This document shows positions 7,427 to 17,180 of a DNA stretch of 34,711 nucleotides, one piece after another. Position 1 is the stretch's first letter; each line of letters begins with the position of its first letter. A model generated the notes under the pieces. It did not search any database. It was not told where the DNA came from and saw nothing but the letters and a program-made list of their open reading frames with translations. Source of the stretch: WQUF01 sp031549885 (GTDB lineage Bacteria > Bacillota > Clostridia > Clostridiales > Clostridiaceae). The stretch is taken from positions 1 to 34,711 of the forward strand of contig JAVBPD010000089.1 in NCBI GenBank assembly GCA_031549885.1, read 5' to 3'. The translations under genes and the position numbers were made by a program.

Positions 7427-8299
7427 ATGTTTAGGTTTTATAGGTTAACAGTATCAAGTATGAGAGACTTTGCAAAATTAAATATGAAAAGGTTAAATTA
7501 TAATTCTTTAAATAAAGATTTTTTTAAAAAGTATAATGAAGAAAATTTAATAAATAAATTTTTTTTAAGAAGAGAAGTATTTTTAATAAAATTTAATAAA
7601 GAAATTTGTTCGTATGTTTGGTTATCTACTGAAAGTTTAAGAGCGTTTAAAATTAAGGCATTATATGTAGATGAAGATATTATAACAAATGCGCAGGATT
7701 TAAATGAATTATTTTCATTTATTAAGAACAAAATCCTTAAAAGTAAATTTTGTAAAATAAAGATAAATCCTAAAGATAATATTAATATACACATTAAAAG
7801 TTATATACCTTCATCAAGAAGTGAACTTATGGAATTATATTTTTATTATAGAAAACCTATTGATATTGCTTTGTTAAATGATAATATAAATATAAGAAAA
7901 TTTATTATAAAACAAGATGAAGAAATTAGATGTTATATACAAAATGTATGCTTCCATCCTGACGGAAAAAATACTATAAATGTTAACGATATAAAATATG
8001 AGGAGAAGATGAGTTCTTTTGTAAAAGACGGCCTGGTATTTGCTCAAGTTAATAATAAAGATATAGGGTTTGGTCAATATATAATGAATGGATACATCCC
8101 TTATATAGTAAATATTTGTGTGCTTCCTGAATATCAAAAAATAGGTGCAGGAAAAAGAATTGTTACATTTATATTACAGTTAATTGAAAAACATGGATAT
8201 AATATAGCGAAGCTTAAGGTTGAGTCAAATAATAAATCTGCTTTAAATCTATATTTAGATATAGGGTTCGAAATTGTCAGTGAAGAATGCGTTATTTGA
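7427..8299 (+). CDS. GNAT-family acetyltransferase
   Basis: A 290-aa protein whose C-terminal third is a clear GNAT domain. It has ICVLPEYQKIGAGKRI (residues 230-245) with the Q-x-x-G-x-G acetyl-CoA pyrophosphate loop, and NKSALNLYLDIGF (269-281), the usual end of the fold. Residues 1-140 have no motif I know and may be a degenerate second GNAT domain, as in tandem GNAT proteins; that is inference. The ATG follows a GAGG-type Shine-Dalgarno. The acceptor substrate cannot be told. It lies between the speD terminator and the V-ATPase operon, apparently as a single gene. Confidence 0.75.
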   Translation: MFRFYRLTVSSMRDFAKLNMKRLNYNSLNKDFFKKYNEENLINKFFLRREVFLIKFNKEICSYVWLSTESLRAFKIKALYVDEDIITNAQDLNELFSFIKNKILKSKFCKIKINPKDNINIHIKSYIPSSRSELMELYFYYRKPIDIALLNDNINIRKFIIKQDEEIRCYIQNVCFHPDGKNTINVNDIKYEEKMSSFVKDGLVFAQVNNKDIGFGQYIMNGYIPYIVNICVLPEYQKIGAGKRIVTFILQLIEKHGYNIAKLKVESNNKSALNLYLDIGFEIVSEECVI

Positions 8300-8534
8300 C
8301 TTAAGTTGTATGAATAAAGGCAGCAAAGGAAACTATATATTAGAAATATTTTGTTATAAACTACTTAGAATGCCAAAAAACTTTATTTTTAACCAAAAAA
8401 TTTTTTTATATTACTCTACAGCTTGTTTTACATATATTTATTTACTTGTTCTTTAATTATTTGAAGTTATCATATGCAATTATAATTTTACATTTATTAT
8501 TTTAGGTATACACTATAAGTGAGGAGGTCAGGCA
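8300..8534 (+). other. Leader region of the V-ATPase operon
   Basis: 235 bases without a credible gene. A TATAAT at 8481-8486 could be the -10 of the operon promoter, but no good -35 stands 16-18 bases before it (a TTGAAG at 8461-8466 gives only 14). No clear terminator for the GNAT gene was found. A strong GAGGAGG Shine-Dalgarno precedes the first operon gene. Confidence 0.4.
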
Positions 8535-8852
8535 ATGGAGAAGATCATAAATGATATTATACTTTTTGATAAAGAATTTGATTCTTACAAAAAATTAAGG
8601 GAAGAAGAAATTGAAAATGAAAATCAAAAATTTGAAATTTCTTTAAAGGATATTTTAGAAGAAGAAGAGAAATTGATTGAAAATGAGAAAAAAAATATTT
8701 TATTAAAATACGATGAAATGTTAAAAAAAGAGTCTTTAGATATTTTAGAGAAAAGCAAAAAAGATATTGAATTATTAAAGAATAACTTTGAAAATGTAAA
8801 ATTGTCAATTTCAAAAGAAATATTTAAAACACTAATTGATTTGAGGAATTAA
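8535..8852 (+). CDS. ntpF: V-type ATPase peripheral-stalk subunit G (NtpF-like)
   Basis: This 105-aa protein is almost entirely charged (Glu, Lys) with regularly spaced Leu/Ile, the pattern of one long coiled coil. Its size and first place in the operon fit the G subunit (E. hirae NtpF), which pairs with subunit E in the peripheral stalk that holds the headpiece still. The sequence is too simple to identify on its own, so the call rests on context. ATG follows GAGGAGG; it ends one base before ntpC. Confidence 0.75.
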   Translation: MEKIINDIILFDKEFDSYKKLREEEIENENQKFEISLKDILEEEEKLIENEKKNILLKYDEMLKKESLDILEKSKKDIELLKNNFENVKLSISKEIFKTLIDLRN

Positions 8853-8853
8853 T

Positions 8854-9882
8854 ATGTTATCAAGTGGTATTTTCTATGCTCTTAATAGTAAAACAAGAAA
8901 TTTAAAGGGTAAAATGTTATCTAAAGATAGATTTAAAGACATAATAAACCTTAATACAATACAAGATGTTGTAAATTATTTGAATTTAAATCCTTATTAT
9001 TCTAATGCTTTTAAAGGTTATGATGTAGGAACTTTAAATAGGGAAAAAGTTGAAATTTTATTAAACTTACAATTTGCTGAGTATATGAGTAAAATTCGAA
9101 ATTATTTAAGCGGAGAGTATAAATCTTTAATTGAAGCATTATTTGTTAAATATGAAGTAGAAGACCTAAAAACTATAATTAGAGGTGTTTTTTTAAATAA
9201 GCCTAAGGAAAATATAAGAAACTTAATAATGTATAAATGTGAGCTTAATAGATTAAATTATAACAATTTAATTGAATGCAATACTATGGATGAATTAGAG
9301 GGTAAATTAAAAAGTACCATATATAAAAATCATATTAAGGGTACTTTTGAGCACATAGGTAAAGATGGATTATTTAATGTTGAAATGTCTTTAGATATAG
9401 CATATTATAGCAAGGTTAGAAATGTTCTAAAAAGGATTAAACAAAATGACCTTATGAAAAAAATATTGGGAATGGAATGTGATCTTTTAAACTTGTTTTG
9501 GATTTATAGAAGTAAGAAATACTACACGCTTCCTCCAGAACTAATATTTAATTATACAATATACGACCATTATAAGCTTTCATCTGAATCAATTAAAAGG
9601 TTATGTTATTCAAAGGATTTAGATGAATTTCAAGCTAATATACCTAATAAAGAGTATAAAGATTTAATACAAATTGAAAGAGATGACTTAAAAAATGAAT
9701 TCGCTGTTTCTTCTTATAAACATAAAGTTATTAAAAAAATAGCTAAAGATGAGGAAGTTGATTTTGCTACAATTTTTTCATTTATAGAATTATACAAAAT
9801 TGAAATTGATATAATTGTTAGCATACTTGAATGTAAGAGGTATAATCACAACATAGCAGATTTATACAATTTGCTCAATTAA
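8854..9882 (+). CDS. ntpC: V-type ATPase subunit C (d-type, NtpC)
   Basis: A 342-aa soluble all-helical protein that caps the membrane rotor ring and links it to the central stalk. Recognised from the family pattern: an N-terminal AL-N-SKTRNLKGKMLS-type segment, three repeated helical units, the central VKYEVEDLKTIIRG, and the internal MECDLLNLFWIYRSKKYY. The length is normal. It starts one base after the coiled-coil gene, and the GAGG Shine-Dalgarno lies inside that gene's end. Confidence 0.88.
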   Translation: MLSSGIFYALNSKTRNLKGKMLSKDRFKDIINLNTIQDVVNYLNLNPYYSNAFKGYDVGTLNREKVEILLNLQFAEYMSKIRNYLSGEYKSLIEALFVKYEVEDLKTIIRGVFLNKPKENIRNLIMYKCELNRLNYNNLIECNTMDELEGKLKSTIYKNHIKGTFEHIGKDGLFNVEMSLDIAYYSKVRNVLKRIKQNDLMKKILGMECDLLNLFWIYRSKKYYTLPPELIFNYTIYDHYKLSSESIKRLCYSKDLDEFQANIPNKEYKDLIQIERDDLKNEFAVSSYKHKVIKKIAKDEEVDFATIFSFIELYKIEIDIIVSILECKRYNHNIADLYNLLN

Positions 9883-9894
9883 GAGGTGATAAAT

Positions 9895-11931
9895 GTGGCA
9901 GTAGAAAAAATGTATTTAACACTAGTATCTGGTCATAGAAATAAAATAGAATCAGCTTTAAGCTCAATAGTTGCAATGGGGTGCTTTCATGCTGTAAATA
10001 CCTTTAATAGCATAAATAGTTTAAATCAGCATTCAAATATTGATAACGATTTAAACATTGATGAAAAATCTATGGTTAATTTACACTTATTATCTGAAAA
10101 AAAATTTGAGAATCTATATAAAGAAAAAATTGAAAAAATATATAATGAGATGATTGATAAGTTTTCTAAAATTAGTGAAAAACCAGCATTAGATAAAGAT
10201 AGAGTTCTCTCAAACGATTATGAAAAGATAAAAAATGACATTGATGTTTTATACAATAACTATTCATCAATAAAAGATAAAATGCACAATGTGGATGCAG
10301 AATTAATTAAACTAGATAAAAAAATTAAAGCCATTGAAACTATGTTAAATGTTGATTTGGATTTTTCTAATTTTAAGGATTTAAATTATATAGACTTTGA
10401 AGTTTATAGCGTTACAAAAGAAAATGTGGTAAAGATAAAAGCAAACTATGAGAACATTCCATCAATTTTAATAAAAGCATTAAATGAAAAAGATGAGTGT
10501 ATATATTTAACGTTTACCCTTATGGATAATATAGAGGAAGCAGAAAAGATATTTAAGTCTTTAAATATGGTTAATATTAATATAGTTAAGGATTTGTATG
10601 GCAAGCCTAAAGATGTTTATGAAAAATATAAAGATGATTATGAATTATTAAAAGTAGAAAATAATAAATATAGTAAAGAGATGAATGATTTTTTAACAAA
10701 AAATTATAATTCAATTACATCGCTAGTTGAAAGCTTAAATTTAATTGAAAAAAATTACAATTTAAGAACCAATGTTTGTGTAAATGAGGAGAGTTTTTTT
10801 ATATCAGGTTGGGTTCCAGAGAATAAGATTGCAGAGTTTGAGGATGTGTTTCAAAAAAGTAGAGATTATTTTATTACAAAAGTAAATCTAGAAGAGTTAG
10901 ATAAAAATAACTTTAAACCACCGACTAGCCTTAATAATAAATATGTGTTTAAATCTTTTGAAACTTTAGTTAAGATGTTTGGAGTACCTTCATACGATGA
11001 AATCGACCCAACTATATTTTTTGCAATAACATATACGTTATTATTTGGACTTATGTTTGGAGATATTGGTCAAGGTTTTATATTTTTAATAGCTGGCCTA
11101 TTCCTATTCTTTAAACTTAGAAGAACTAGTTTAGGTGGTATTGTTTCGTGTTTAGGAATATCCTCTATGATTTTTGGATGCGTATATGGGAGTTTTTTTG
11201 GCATAGAGCTTCATGAGTTTTATATAATAAAACCTATGGAAAATGTAATGGATGTACTAGTTTATGCTATATCGTTTGGTGTAATACTATTGATTTCTTC
11301 TTATGTTTTACACTTAATAAATTGCTTAAAGAAAAAAGATTATGAATCTGCTTTTTTTAGCAAGGAAGGTATAGCTGGTTTGCTTTTGTTTTTAGGTATT
11401 TTGTCTTTAGTTGTTACAAAATTTATGAATATAAATACTATGCCTGTTTTTGTATGGGTATTATTATTTATATTTTTAGCTGCCATTATTTTGTTAAAAA
11501 ATCCAACTTGGAATTTAATTTCAAAGGGTAAATTTAAGTTTGACGAAAGCAAAGGTGAGTATTTTGTTGAAAACGGATTTGGAATATTTGAACTTATTTT
11601 AAATATATTATCTAATACTTTATCTTTTATAAGAGTAGGAGCTTTTGCATTAAACCACGTAGGATTGTTTTTAGCAGTATCAAGTATTTCAGATATGGTT
11701 AGTGGTGGAAAATTTGCTATTGGCAGTGTATTTGTATATATTATAGGAAATCTAATAATAATAGTACTTGAAGGACTTGTTGTGTTTATTCAGGGGCTTA
11801 GGCTTGAATATTATGAACTTTTTAGTAAATATTTTGATGGGAAGGGAAATGAATATAAGCCCATTAATTTAGATTATATGCTTGATAAGAACGTAAAGAA
11901 AAAGACAATTGAGTCTATTATAAATAATTAA
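9895..11931 (+). CDS. ntpI: V-type ATPase subunit I (a-type, NtpI)
   Basis: A 678-aa stator subunit. The N-terminal half (~350 residues) is a hydrophilic, partly coiled-coil cytoplasmic arm that binds the peripheral stalks. The C-terminal half has about seven or eight membrane helices forming the ion half-channels. The essential channel arginine is R580 in LSFIRVGAFALNH. I chose the GTG at 9895 because GAGGTGA ends 5 bases before it; the in-frame GTG at 9886 lies inside that Shine-Dalgarno. It sits between ntpC and ntpK as expected. Confidence 0.93.
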   Translation: MAVEKMYLTLVSGHRNKIESALSSIVAMGCFHAVNTFNSINSLNQHSNIDNDLNIDEKSMVNLHLLSEKKFENLYKEKIEKIYNEMIDKFSKISEKPALDKDRVLSNDYEKIKNDIDVLYNNYSSIKDKMHNVDAELIKLDKKIKAIETMLNVDLDFSNFKDLNYIDFEVYSVTKENVVKIKANYENIPSILIKALNEKDECIYLTFTLMDNIEEAEKIFKSLNMVNINIVKDLYGKPKDVYEKYKDDYELLKVENNKYSKEMNDFLTKNYNSITSLVESLNLIEKNYNLRTNVCVNEESFFISGWVPENKIAEFEDVFQKSRDYFITKVNLEELDKNNFKPPTSLNNKYVFKSFETLVKMFGVPSYDEIDPTIFFAITYTLLFGLMFGDIGQGFIFLIAGLFLFFKLRRTSLGGIVSCLGISSMIFGCVYGSFFGIELHEFYIIKPMENVMDVLVYAISFGVILLISSYVLHLINCLKKKDYESAFFSKEGIAGLLLFLGILSLVVTKFMNINTMPVFVWVLLFIFLAAIILLKNPTWNLISKGKFKFDESKGEYFVENGFGIFELILNILSNTLSFIRVGAFALNHVGLFLAVSSISDMVSGGKFAIGSVFVYIIGNLIIIVLEGLVVFIQGLRLEYYELFSKYFDGKGNEYKPINLDYMLDKNVKKKTIESIINN

Positions 11932-11947
11932 ATTTGGAGGTAATGTT

Positions 11948-12406
11948 ATGATATTCTTAGCAATTTCGTTAGTATTAGTTTTAATTATGGTGATTGGAAC
12001 AACTTTATATGGGTTTAAGAAGAGAAAGGAAGATAGCGATAAAGGTAAATTAAAAAGAGTTTTAAAGATAAATATGACATTATTCATTTCTGTTATAAGT
12101 TTTTCTGTTTTATTCTTAATACCTAAAATAATTTTTGGTTTAACTAGCAATGTTGGAGCAGCTCAAACTGATGCTGTTGCGGCTGTTAATCCATCTGCTG
12201 GGCTTGGTTATTTAGCTTGTGCTATTTGTACTAGTCTTGGATGTATTGGTGCAGGTTATGCTGTTGCTCAAGTTGGTGCTGCTGCACTTGGAGCTGTTTC
12301 TGAGGATCAAACATTATTTGGTAAAACGCTCATATATGTTGGTCTTGCAGAAGGTATTGCAATTTATGGACTTTTGATATCCATATTGATACTTTTAAGA
12401 TTATAA
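11948..12406 (+). CDS. ntpK: V-type ATPase rotor subunit K (c-type, NtpK)
   Basis: A 152-aa membrane protein with four hydrophobic segments. Only the second pair (residues ~80-150) looks like a c-subunit hairpin: GLGYLACAICTSLGCIGAG, then GAVSEDQTLFGKTLIYVGLAEGIAIYGL. The ion-carrying carboxylate is E135. The first pair (1-65) carries a KKRKEDSDKGK loop and no c-type motif, so each monomer appears to offer one ion site. Q108 before the loop and Y140 five residues after the glutamate resemble ligands of Na+-binding rotor subunits, hinting at a sodium pump; this is inference. GGAGG lies 6 bases before the ATG. Confidence 0.9.
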   Translation: MIFLAISLVLVLIMVIGTTLYGFKKRKEDSDKGKLKRVLKINMTLFISVISFSVLFLIPKIIFGLTSNVGAAQTDAVAAVNPSAGLGYLACAICTSLGCIGAGYAVAQVGAAALGAVSEDQTLFGKTLIYVGLAEGIAIYGLLISILILLRL

Positions 12407-12417
12407 GGTAAAAACTC

Positions 12418-12726
12418 ATGAAGTCTTATTTAATAAGTGATAATGTGGATACTTTAGTTGGCATGGCTATTGTGGGTATAAAAGGGGAAGTTATACACGA
12501 AAAGGATAGAATAATAAAAAAGCTAAATGAATTAAGAAAAGATCCACAGATATACATGATAATAGTTACAGAAAAGGTTTCTGCACTTATTCCTAATGAA
12601 ATTAGAGAATTAAAGCTTTCAAAGAAAAGCCCATTGGTTGTTGAAATACCAGATAGACATGGTAGTGTAAAAAGCAATGGTTGGTTAATGGGATATGTTA
12701 AAGAAGCTGTTGGATTAAAATTATAA
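12418..12726 (+). CDS. ntpG: V-type ATPase subunit F (central stalk, NtpG)
   Basis: A 102-aa protein with the F-subunit pattern: an N-terminal DNVDTLVGMAIVGIKG, a central MIIVTEKVSALIPNEI, and SPLVVEIPDRHG near residue 80. Subunit F sits on the central stalk with subunit D and turns with the rotor. The length matches the family. It lies 11 bases after ntpK with a modest AAGGT Shine-Dalgarno. Confidence 0.9.
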   Translation: MKSYLISDNVDTLVGMAIVGIKGEVIHEKDRIIKKLNELRKDPQIYMIIVTEKVSALIPNEIRELKLSKKSPLVVEIPDRHGSVKSNGWLMGYVKEAVGLKL

Positions 12727-12741
12727 AGAAGGTGGATTTTA

Positions 12742-13359
12742 ATGACGCTTGAGGAAAAATTAGAATATTTTTCAAAGCAAATTAAAGAAAAAATTGATAA
12801 TGAATATGACGCAAAATTAAATAAAACGAAGATGGATAATGAGTTAAGATTATCTCAAAAAAAGGATGAACTAATAAAAACAAGAGAAAAACAAATACGA
12901 GATTTTATAGAATCAAATGAAACTAGAATGAAGAAACAAATATCATTAAAAAAACAGGAAACAAACAAACTTTTATCGGATTTAAAAAAGGAAATGTTTA
13001 AACAAATACGCGATGAAGTCACAGATGAATTAAATGAATTTATTAATAGTGATTCTTATCACAATTATTTAATTGATTTATTTAGTTTTACTGTTTCAAG
13101 CTTGCCTGAAGGAAATTATGAGGTGTGTGCGCTTGAAAAAGATAGCGAAATTGTTAAAAGGATAATTGATGAAAATAAAAAAAATAATTATACATTTAAA
13201 TTCTGCAAAAGTGATGATAATATTCTAGGAGGCATGCTTTTTTTAAGTTTAGAAAAGGGCTTTATAATTGATAATTCATTGAGGTTTAAGCTTGACAATG
13301 TAGATAAAGTTATTTATGAATACATCACGAAGAAGCTAGAGGTGAAAAATGGTCAATAA
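12742..13359 (+). CDS. ntpE: V-type ATPase peripheral-stalk subunit E (NtpE)
   Basis: A 205-aa protein. The first ~105 residues are a Lys/Glu-rich coiled coil that would pair with the G subunit, and the C-terminal half is a small globular domain. The C-terminal DDNILGGMLFLSLEKGFIIDNSLRFKLD is the family signature. It fixes the catalytic headpiece to subunit I. Its last 11 bases overlap the start of ntpA, so the two are translationally coupled. Confidence 0.88.
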   Translation: MTLEEKLEYFSKQIKEKIDNEYDAKLNKTKMDNELRLSQKKDELIKTREKQIRDFIESNETRMKKQISLKKQETNKLLSDLKKEMFKQIRDEVTDELNEFINSDSYHNYLIDLFSFTVSSLPEGNYEVCALEKDSEIVKRIIDENKKNNYTFKFCKSDDNILGGMLFLSLEKGFIIDNSLRFKLDNVDKVIYEYITKKLEVKNGQ

Positions 13360-15112
13360 TGGATTAATATATGGTGTCAATGGTCCTGTTGTTAAAGCAA
13401 AAAATATGACTGGTTTTAAGATGAGGGAAATGGTGCTTGTTGGAGTTAAAAAGTTAATAGGAGAAGTAATTATTTTAGAAGAGGATTTTGCAACTATACA
13501 GGTTTATGAGGATACATCTGGAGTTAGAGTAGGAGAACAAGTGGAATCTACAGGCAATTTGCTTTCTCTTAAACTTGGACCAGGGCTTTTAAATAACGTT
13601 TTTGATGGAATCCAGCGACCACTTCAAAAGCTTAATACAATTAAATATGGTTTCTTACCTGAAGGTGTTGGACTTATATCATTAGATCCAGATAAAGAGT
13701 GGGATGTTAATATTAAAGTAAAAGTGTCTGATGAATTAAGACCAGGAGATATTTATGCAACCATTCAAGAAACTGATTTAATTTTGCATAAATTGATGGT
13801 TCCACCTCATACGTCTGGAAAAGTTACAAAAGTGTGCTCTGATGGCAAATATAAGCTTGAAGATTGCATTGTAGAACTTTGCGATAAGGAAAGAGTATTT
13901 AAATTAAAGCTATATCAATTGTGGCCTGTAAGGGTGCCAAGGCCTATAAGCGAAAGAAAAAGGCTTTCAACTCCCTTAATTACTGGACAGAGAATTTTAG
14001 ATACATTTTTTCCTATAGCAAAAGGTGGAGCAATTACAGTGCCAGGAGGTTTTGGAACTGGTAAAACTATGATACAACATCAATTAGCTAAATGGGCAGA
14101 TGCAGATATAATTGTGTACATTGGATGTGGTGAAAGGGGAAATGAGATTACAGAAATTTTAGAAGACTTTCCAAAGCTTATTGACCCTAAAACAGGTAAG
14201 GCTTTGATGAATAGAACACTTTTAATAGGAAACACTTCTAATATGCCAGTTTCAGCTAGAGAAGCATCAATATATACTGGTATAACAATTGCAGAATACT
14301 ATAGAGATATGGGTTATGATGTTGCCATAATGGCAGATTCCACTTCAAGATGGGCTGAAGCCTTAAGAGAAATTTCTGGAAGGCTTGAAGAGATACCTGC
14401 AGAAGAAGGTTATCCAGCGTATTTGCCATCAAGGCTTGCAGAATTTTATGAGAGAGCTGGAGATGTGGAAAATTTAAATAAAACTTCAGGATCTGTTACT
14501 ATAATTGGTGCAGTGTCCCCAGCTGGCGGTGATTTTTCTGAACCTGTTACTCAAAACACTAGAAGGTTTATAGGTGCATTTATTGCCCTTGATAAAGGCC
14601 TTGCAAATGCAAGACACTATCCAGCAATAAGCTGGCTTACATCCTACAGCGATTATAAGAGCTCTTTAGAAGATTGGTTTAGAATTAACTTGAATAATGA
14701 ATTTATGCACCTTAGAGAAGAAATGATGAAGCTTTTATATCAAGAGGATAAACTTTTAGAAATTGTAAAGCTTGTAGGTGAAGATGTTTTACCTGACAAT
14801 CAAAGATTAATACTAGCAACTTCTAAGATTTTAAAAGTAGGTTTTTTGCAACAAAATGCTTATCATAAAGATGATACTTATGTAACGCTAGAAAAGCAGT
14901 ATTATATGCTTAAAGCAATAAAAACATTTAATGATGGCGCAAGCGATGTAATAAAAAAGGGAGCTCCTATTTCTAAAGTATTAAATGAAGAAATTTTAGA
15001 CGAGTTATATAAAATGAAATATAATGTTTCAAACGATGATTTAAACCCACTAAAGGAGTTAATTGAAAAAATACAAAACTTTTTTAGAGAATTAAGTAAA
15101 AGTTATGTGTAG
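13349..15112 (+). CDS. ntpA: V-type ATPase catalytic subunit A (NtpA)
   Basis: A 587-aa catalytic subunit, of normal length. It opens with the beta-barrel GLIYGVNGPVVKAKNM, has the A-type insertion (about residues 110-190), and carries the Walker A loop GGFGTGKT at residues 233-240 (K239). GCGERGNEITE supplies the catalytic glutamate region, and DSTSRWAEALREISGRLEEIPAEEGYPAYL follows in two conserved blocks. It hydrolyses or makes ATP at the A-B interface and drives rotation. GAGGTG precedes the ATG inside ntpE. Confidence 0.97.
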   Translation: MVNNGLIYGVNGPVVKAKNMTGFKMREMVLVGVKKLIGEVIILEEDFATIQVYEDTSGVRVGEQVESTGNLLSLKLGPGLLNNVFDGIQRPLQKLNTIKYGFLPEGVGLISLDPDKEWDVNIKVKVSDELRPGDIYATIQETDLILHKLMVPPHTSGKVTKVCSDGKYKLEDCIVELCDKERVFKLKLYQLWPVRVPRPISERKRLSTPLITGQRILDTFFPIAKGGAITVPGGFGTGKTMIQHQLAKWADADIIVYIGCGERGNEITEILEDFPKLIDPKTGKALMNRTLLIGNTSNMPVSAREASIYTGITIAEYYRDMGYDVAIMADSTSRWAEALREISGRLEEIPAEEGYPAYLPSRLAEFYERAGDVENLNKTSGSVTIIGAVSPAGGDFSEPVTQNTRRFIGAFIALDKGLANARHYPAISWLTSYSDYKSSLEDWFRINLNNEFMHLREEMMKLLYQEDKLLEIVKLVGEDVLPDNQRLILATSKILKVGFLQQNAYHKDDTYVTLEKQYYMLKAIKTFNDGASDVIKKGAPISKVLNEEILDELYKMKYNVSNDDLNPLKELIEKIQNFFRELSKSYV

Positions 15113-15123
15113 AGGTAATTAAT

Positions 15124-16509
15124 ATGAGAAAGCTTTATTTTAACATAGAAAAAGTTCAGGGACCTCTATTAGTAGTTAACAAAGTTGAGAATGTGTCCTA
15201 TGATGAAATGGTAGAGATTATAGTAAATGAAAAAGAACATCGAAGAGGAAAGGTAGTACAGTTATTTAACGATAAAGCTATAATTCAAGTATTTGAGCAA
15301 ACAGCAGATATTGCTGTTAATAATACTAAGGTTGATTTTTTAGGCAGGCCTTTAACAATATCTGTGTCAAAGGATATGCTTGGAAGAAAATTTAATGGCC
15401 TTGGAGAACCAATTGACAATAGAGATCCAATATATTCTGATAAACAATATAATGTAAATGGTACAGCTATGAACCCTATAGCTAGAAAGTACCCTCGTAA
15501 TTTTATTCAAACTGGAATATCCTCAATTGATTGTTTAATTACATTGATTAGAGGTCAAAAGCTGCCTATTTTTACTGGCAATGGCCTTCCTCATAATAAG
15601 CTTGCAGCGCAAATAGTCAATCAAGCTCAATTAAGCGGCGTTGATAATATAGAAGATAGCTTTGCTGTGGTTTTTGTTGCTATGGGAATTAAACATGATG
15701 ATGCAGATTTCTTTTTTAATGCTTTTGAAGAAGCTGGGGTTATGGATAAAGTTGTCATGTTTGTAAATTATGCTGATGATTCAATAGCAGAAAGAATTGT
15801 AACGCCTAGATGTGCTTTAACATGTGCAGAATACTTAGCTTTTGAAGAAGGCATGCATGTTTTAGTTGTTATGACAGATATGACATCTTATTGTGAAGCT
15901 CTAAGAGAGTTAAGCTCTTCAAGGGAGGAAGTTCCAAGTAGAAAGGGATACCCAGGGTATTTATATTCAGATCTTGCATCTATATATGAAAGAGCTGGCA
16001 TGCTTAGAGAAAGGGAAGGTAGCATTACTCAAATACCAATACTCTCAATGCCAAATGACGATATTACTCATCCTATTCCAGATTTAACAGGTTTTATAAC
16101 TGAAGGCCAGATCATAGTAGATAGAGGTATTTATTTAAATGGTATATATCCTCCTATTAATATATTGCCATCACTGTCAAGGCTTATGAAGGATGGCATT
16201 GGTGAAGGATATACTAGGAAAGATCATCCTGAGGTTTCAAATCAATTGTTTTCATCTTATTCAAGGGTTCAAGATGTTCAGGCACTTGCTCAAGTTATTG
16301 GTGAGGATGAACTTTCTGATGTGGATAAAAAATATCTAGAATTTGGAAAAGCATTTGAAGAAAATTTTATTAATCAAGATTTTAATGAAAATAGAACTAT
16401 TAATAAAACTTTGGATTTAGCATGGAAAATGCTAAGCATATTGCCTAAGACAGAGCTTGATAGAGTAAGGCCAGAAACATTGGAGATAAATTATAAAGGG
16501 GGAGAATAA
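15124..16509 (+). CDS. ntpB: V-type ATPase regulatory subunit B (NtpB)
   Basis: A 461-aa non-catalytic partner of subunit A. It has family blocks GPLLVVNKVENVSYDEMVEI, GRKFNGLGEPID, PIFTGNGLPHNKLAAQI (no Walker lysine, as usual for B) and LRELSSSREEVPSRKGYPGYLYSDL. Three A and three B subunits alternate in the headpiece. It starts 11 bases after ntpA with an AGAGGTAA Shine-Dalgarno. Confidence 0.97.
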   Translation: MRKLYFNIEKVQGPLLVVNKVENVSYDEMVEIIVNEKEHRRGKVVQLFNDKAIIQVFEQTADIAVNNTKVDFLGRPLTISVSKDMLGRKFNGLGEPIDNRDPIYSDKQYNVNGTAMNPIARKYPRNFIQTGISSIDCLITLIRGQKLPIFTGNGLPHNKLAAQIVNQAQLSGVDNIEDSFAVVFVAMGIKHDDADFFFNAFEEAGVMDKVVMFVNYADDSIAERIVTPRCALTCAEYLAFEEGMHVLVVMTDMTSYCEALRELSSSREEVPSRKGYPGYLYSDLASIYERAGMLREREGSITQIPILSMPNDDITHPIPDLTGFITEGQIIVDRGIYLNGIYPPINILPSLSRLMKDGIGEGYTRKDHPEVSNQLFSSYSRVQDVQALAQVIGEDELSDVDKKYLEFGKAFEENFINQDFNENRTINKTLDLAWKMLSILPKTELDRVRPETLEINYKGGE

Positions 16510-16511
16510 TT

Positions 16512-17117
16512 TTGTTAAATATTACCCCTACCAAATCAAACTTATTAAAGACAAAGAGTTCCCTTATCTTTGCAAAGAAAAGCTATGAACTTTTAGATAA
16601 GAAAAGGAACATACTCATTAAAGAATTAATGGCTAATGTTAACAGAGCAAAAGATCTTCAGCAAAGAGTAAATGAAATATTTGGTGAAGCTTATAAAGCT
16701 TTAGAAAGAGCAAACATTGCAATTGGCATTTCTAGAGTTGAGGATATTGCCGCAACAATACCTGAAGCTGATAGTTTTTCTATTGTTCATCATTCTGTTA
16801 TGGGAGTTGAAATTCCTAAAGTTCAATTTGAAAGAGAGGACATAAAAACTAGATATAGCTTTTATTCATCAGATGCATCTATGGATATAGCATATAAAAA
16901 TTTTAATGAAGTAAAATATATTTTATACGATATGGCTGAAATTGAAAACACTATATTTAAATTAGCTATGGAAATAAAAAAGACTCAAAAAAGAGCCAAT
17001 GCCCTTAAGAATATACAAATTCCAAAGTTTGCTGCAACAATTAAAAACATAAGCGATATTTTAGAGGAGAAAGAAAGAGAAGAATTTTTTAGATTAAAAG
17101 TGTTGAAAAATAAATAG
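16512..17117 (+). CDS. ntpD: V-type ATPase subunit D (central axle, NtpD)
   Basis: A 201-aa protein, helical at both ends, that forms the central axle inside the A3B3 headpiece. It starts with the family pattern LNITPTKSNLLKTKSSLIFAKKSYELLDKKRNIL and ends in long helices containing KKTQKRANALKNIQIPKF. The start is TTG, preceded by a very strong AAAGGGGGAG; no ATG is close. It is the last gene of the operon and is followed by a strong terminator. Confidence 0.93.
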   Translation: MLNITPTKSNLLKTKSSLIFAKKSYELLDKKRNILIKELMANVNRAKDLQQRVNEIFGEAYKALERANIAIGISRVEDIAATIPEADSFSIVHHSVMGVEIPKVQFEREDIKTRYSFYSSDASMDIAYKNFNEVKYILYDMAEIENTIFKLAMEIKKTQKRANALKNIQIPKFAATIKNISDILEEKEREEFFRLKVLKNK

Positions 17118-17124
17118 TTTTAAG

Positions 17125-17152
17125 ACTGCAAAATATTTTGCAGTTTTTTTTT
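17125..17152 (+). terminator. Rho-independent terminator of the V-ATPase operon
   Basis: A near-perfect 20-base inverted repeat (17125-17144; arms ACTGCAAAA and TTTTGCAGT) followed by a run of T. Confidence 0.85.
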
Positions 17153-17180
17153 ACACAAAATATGGTAACTTATTAATTTT

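Noticed and set aside
8274..8456. 60-aa open frame overlapping the end of the GNAT gene
   Set aside because: No ribosome binding site, starts inside the GNAT gene in another frame, and the translation has no protein-like pattern; low-complexity AT-rich DNA explains it.
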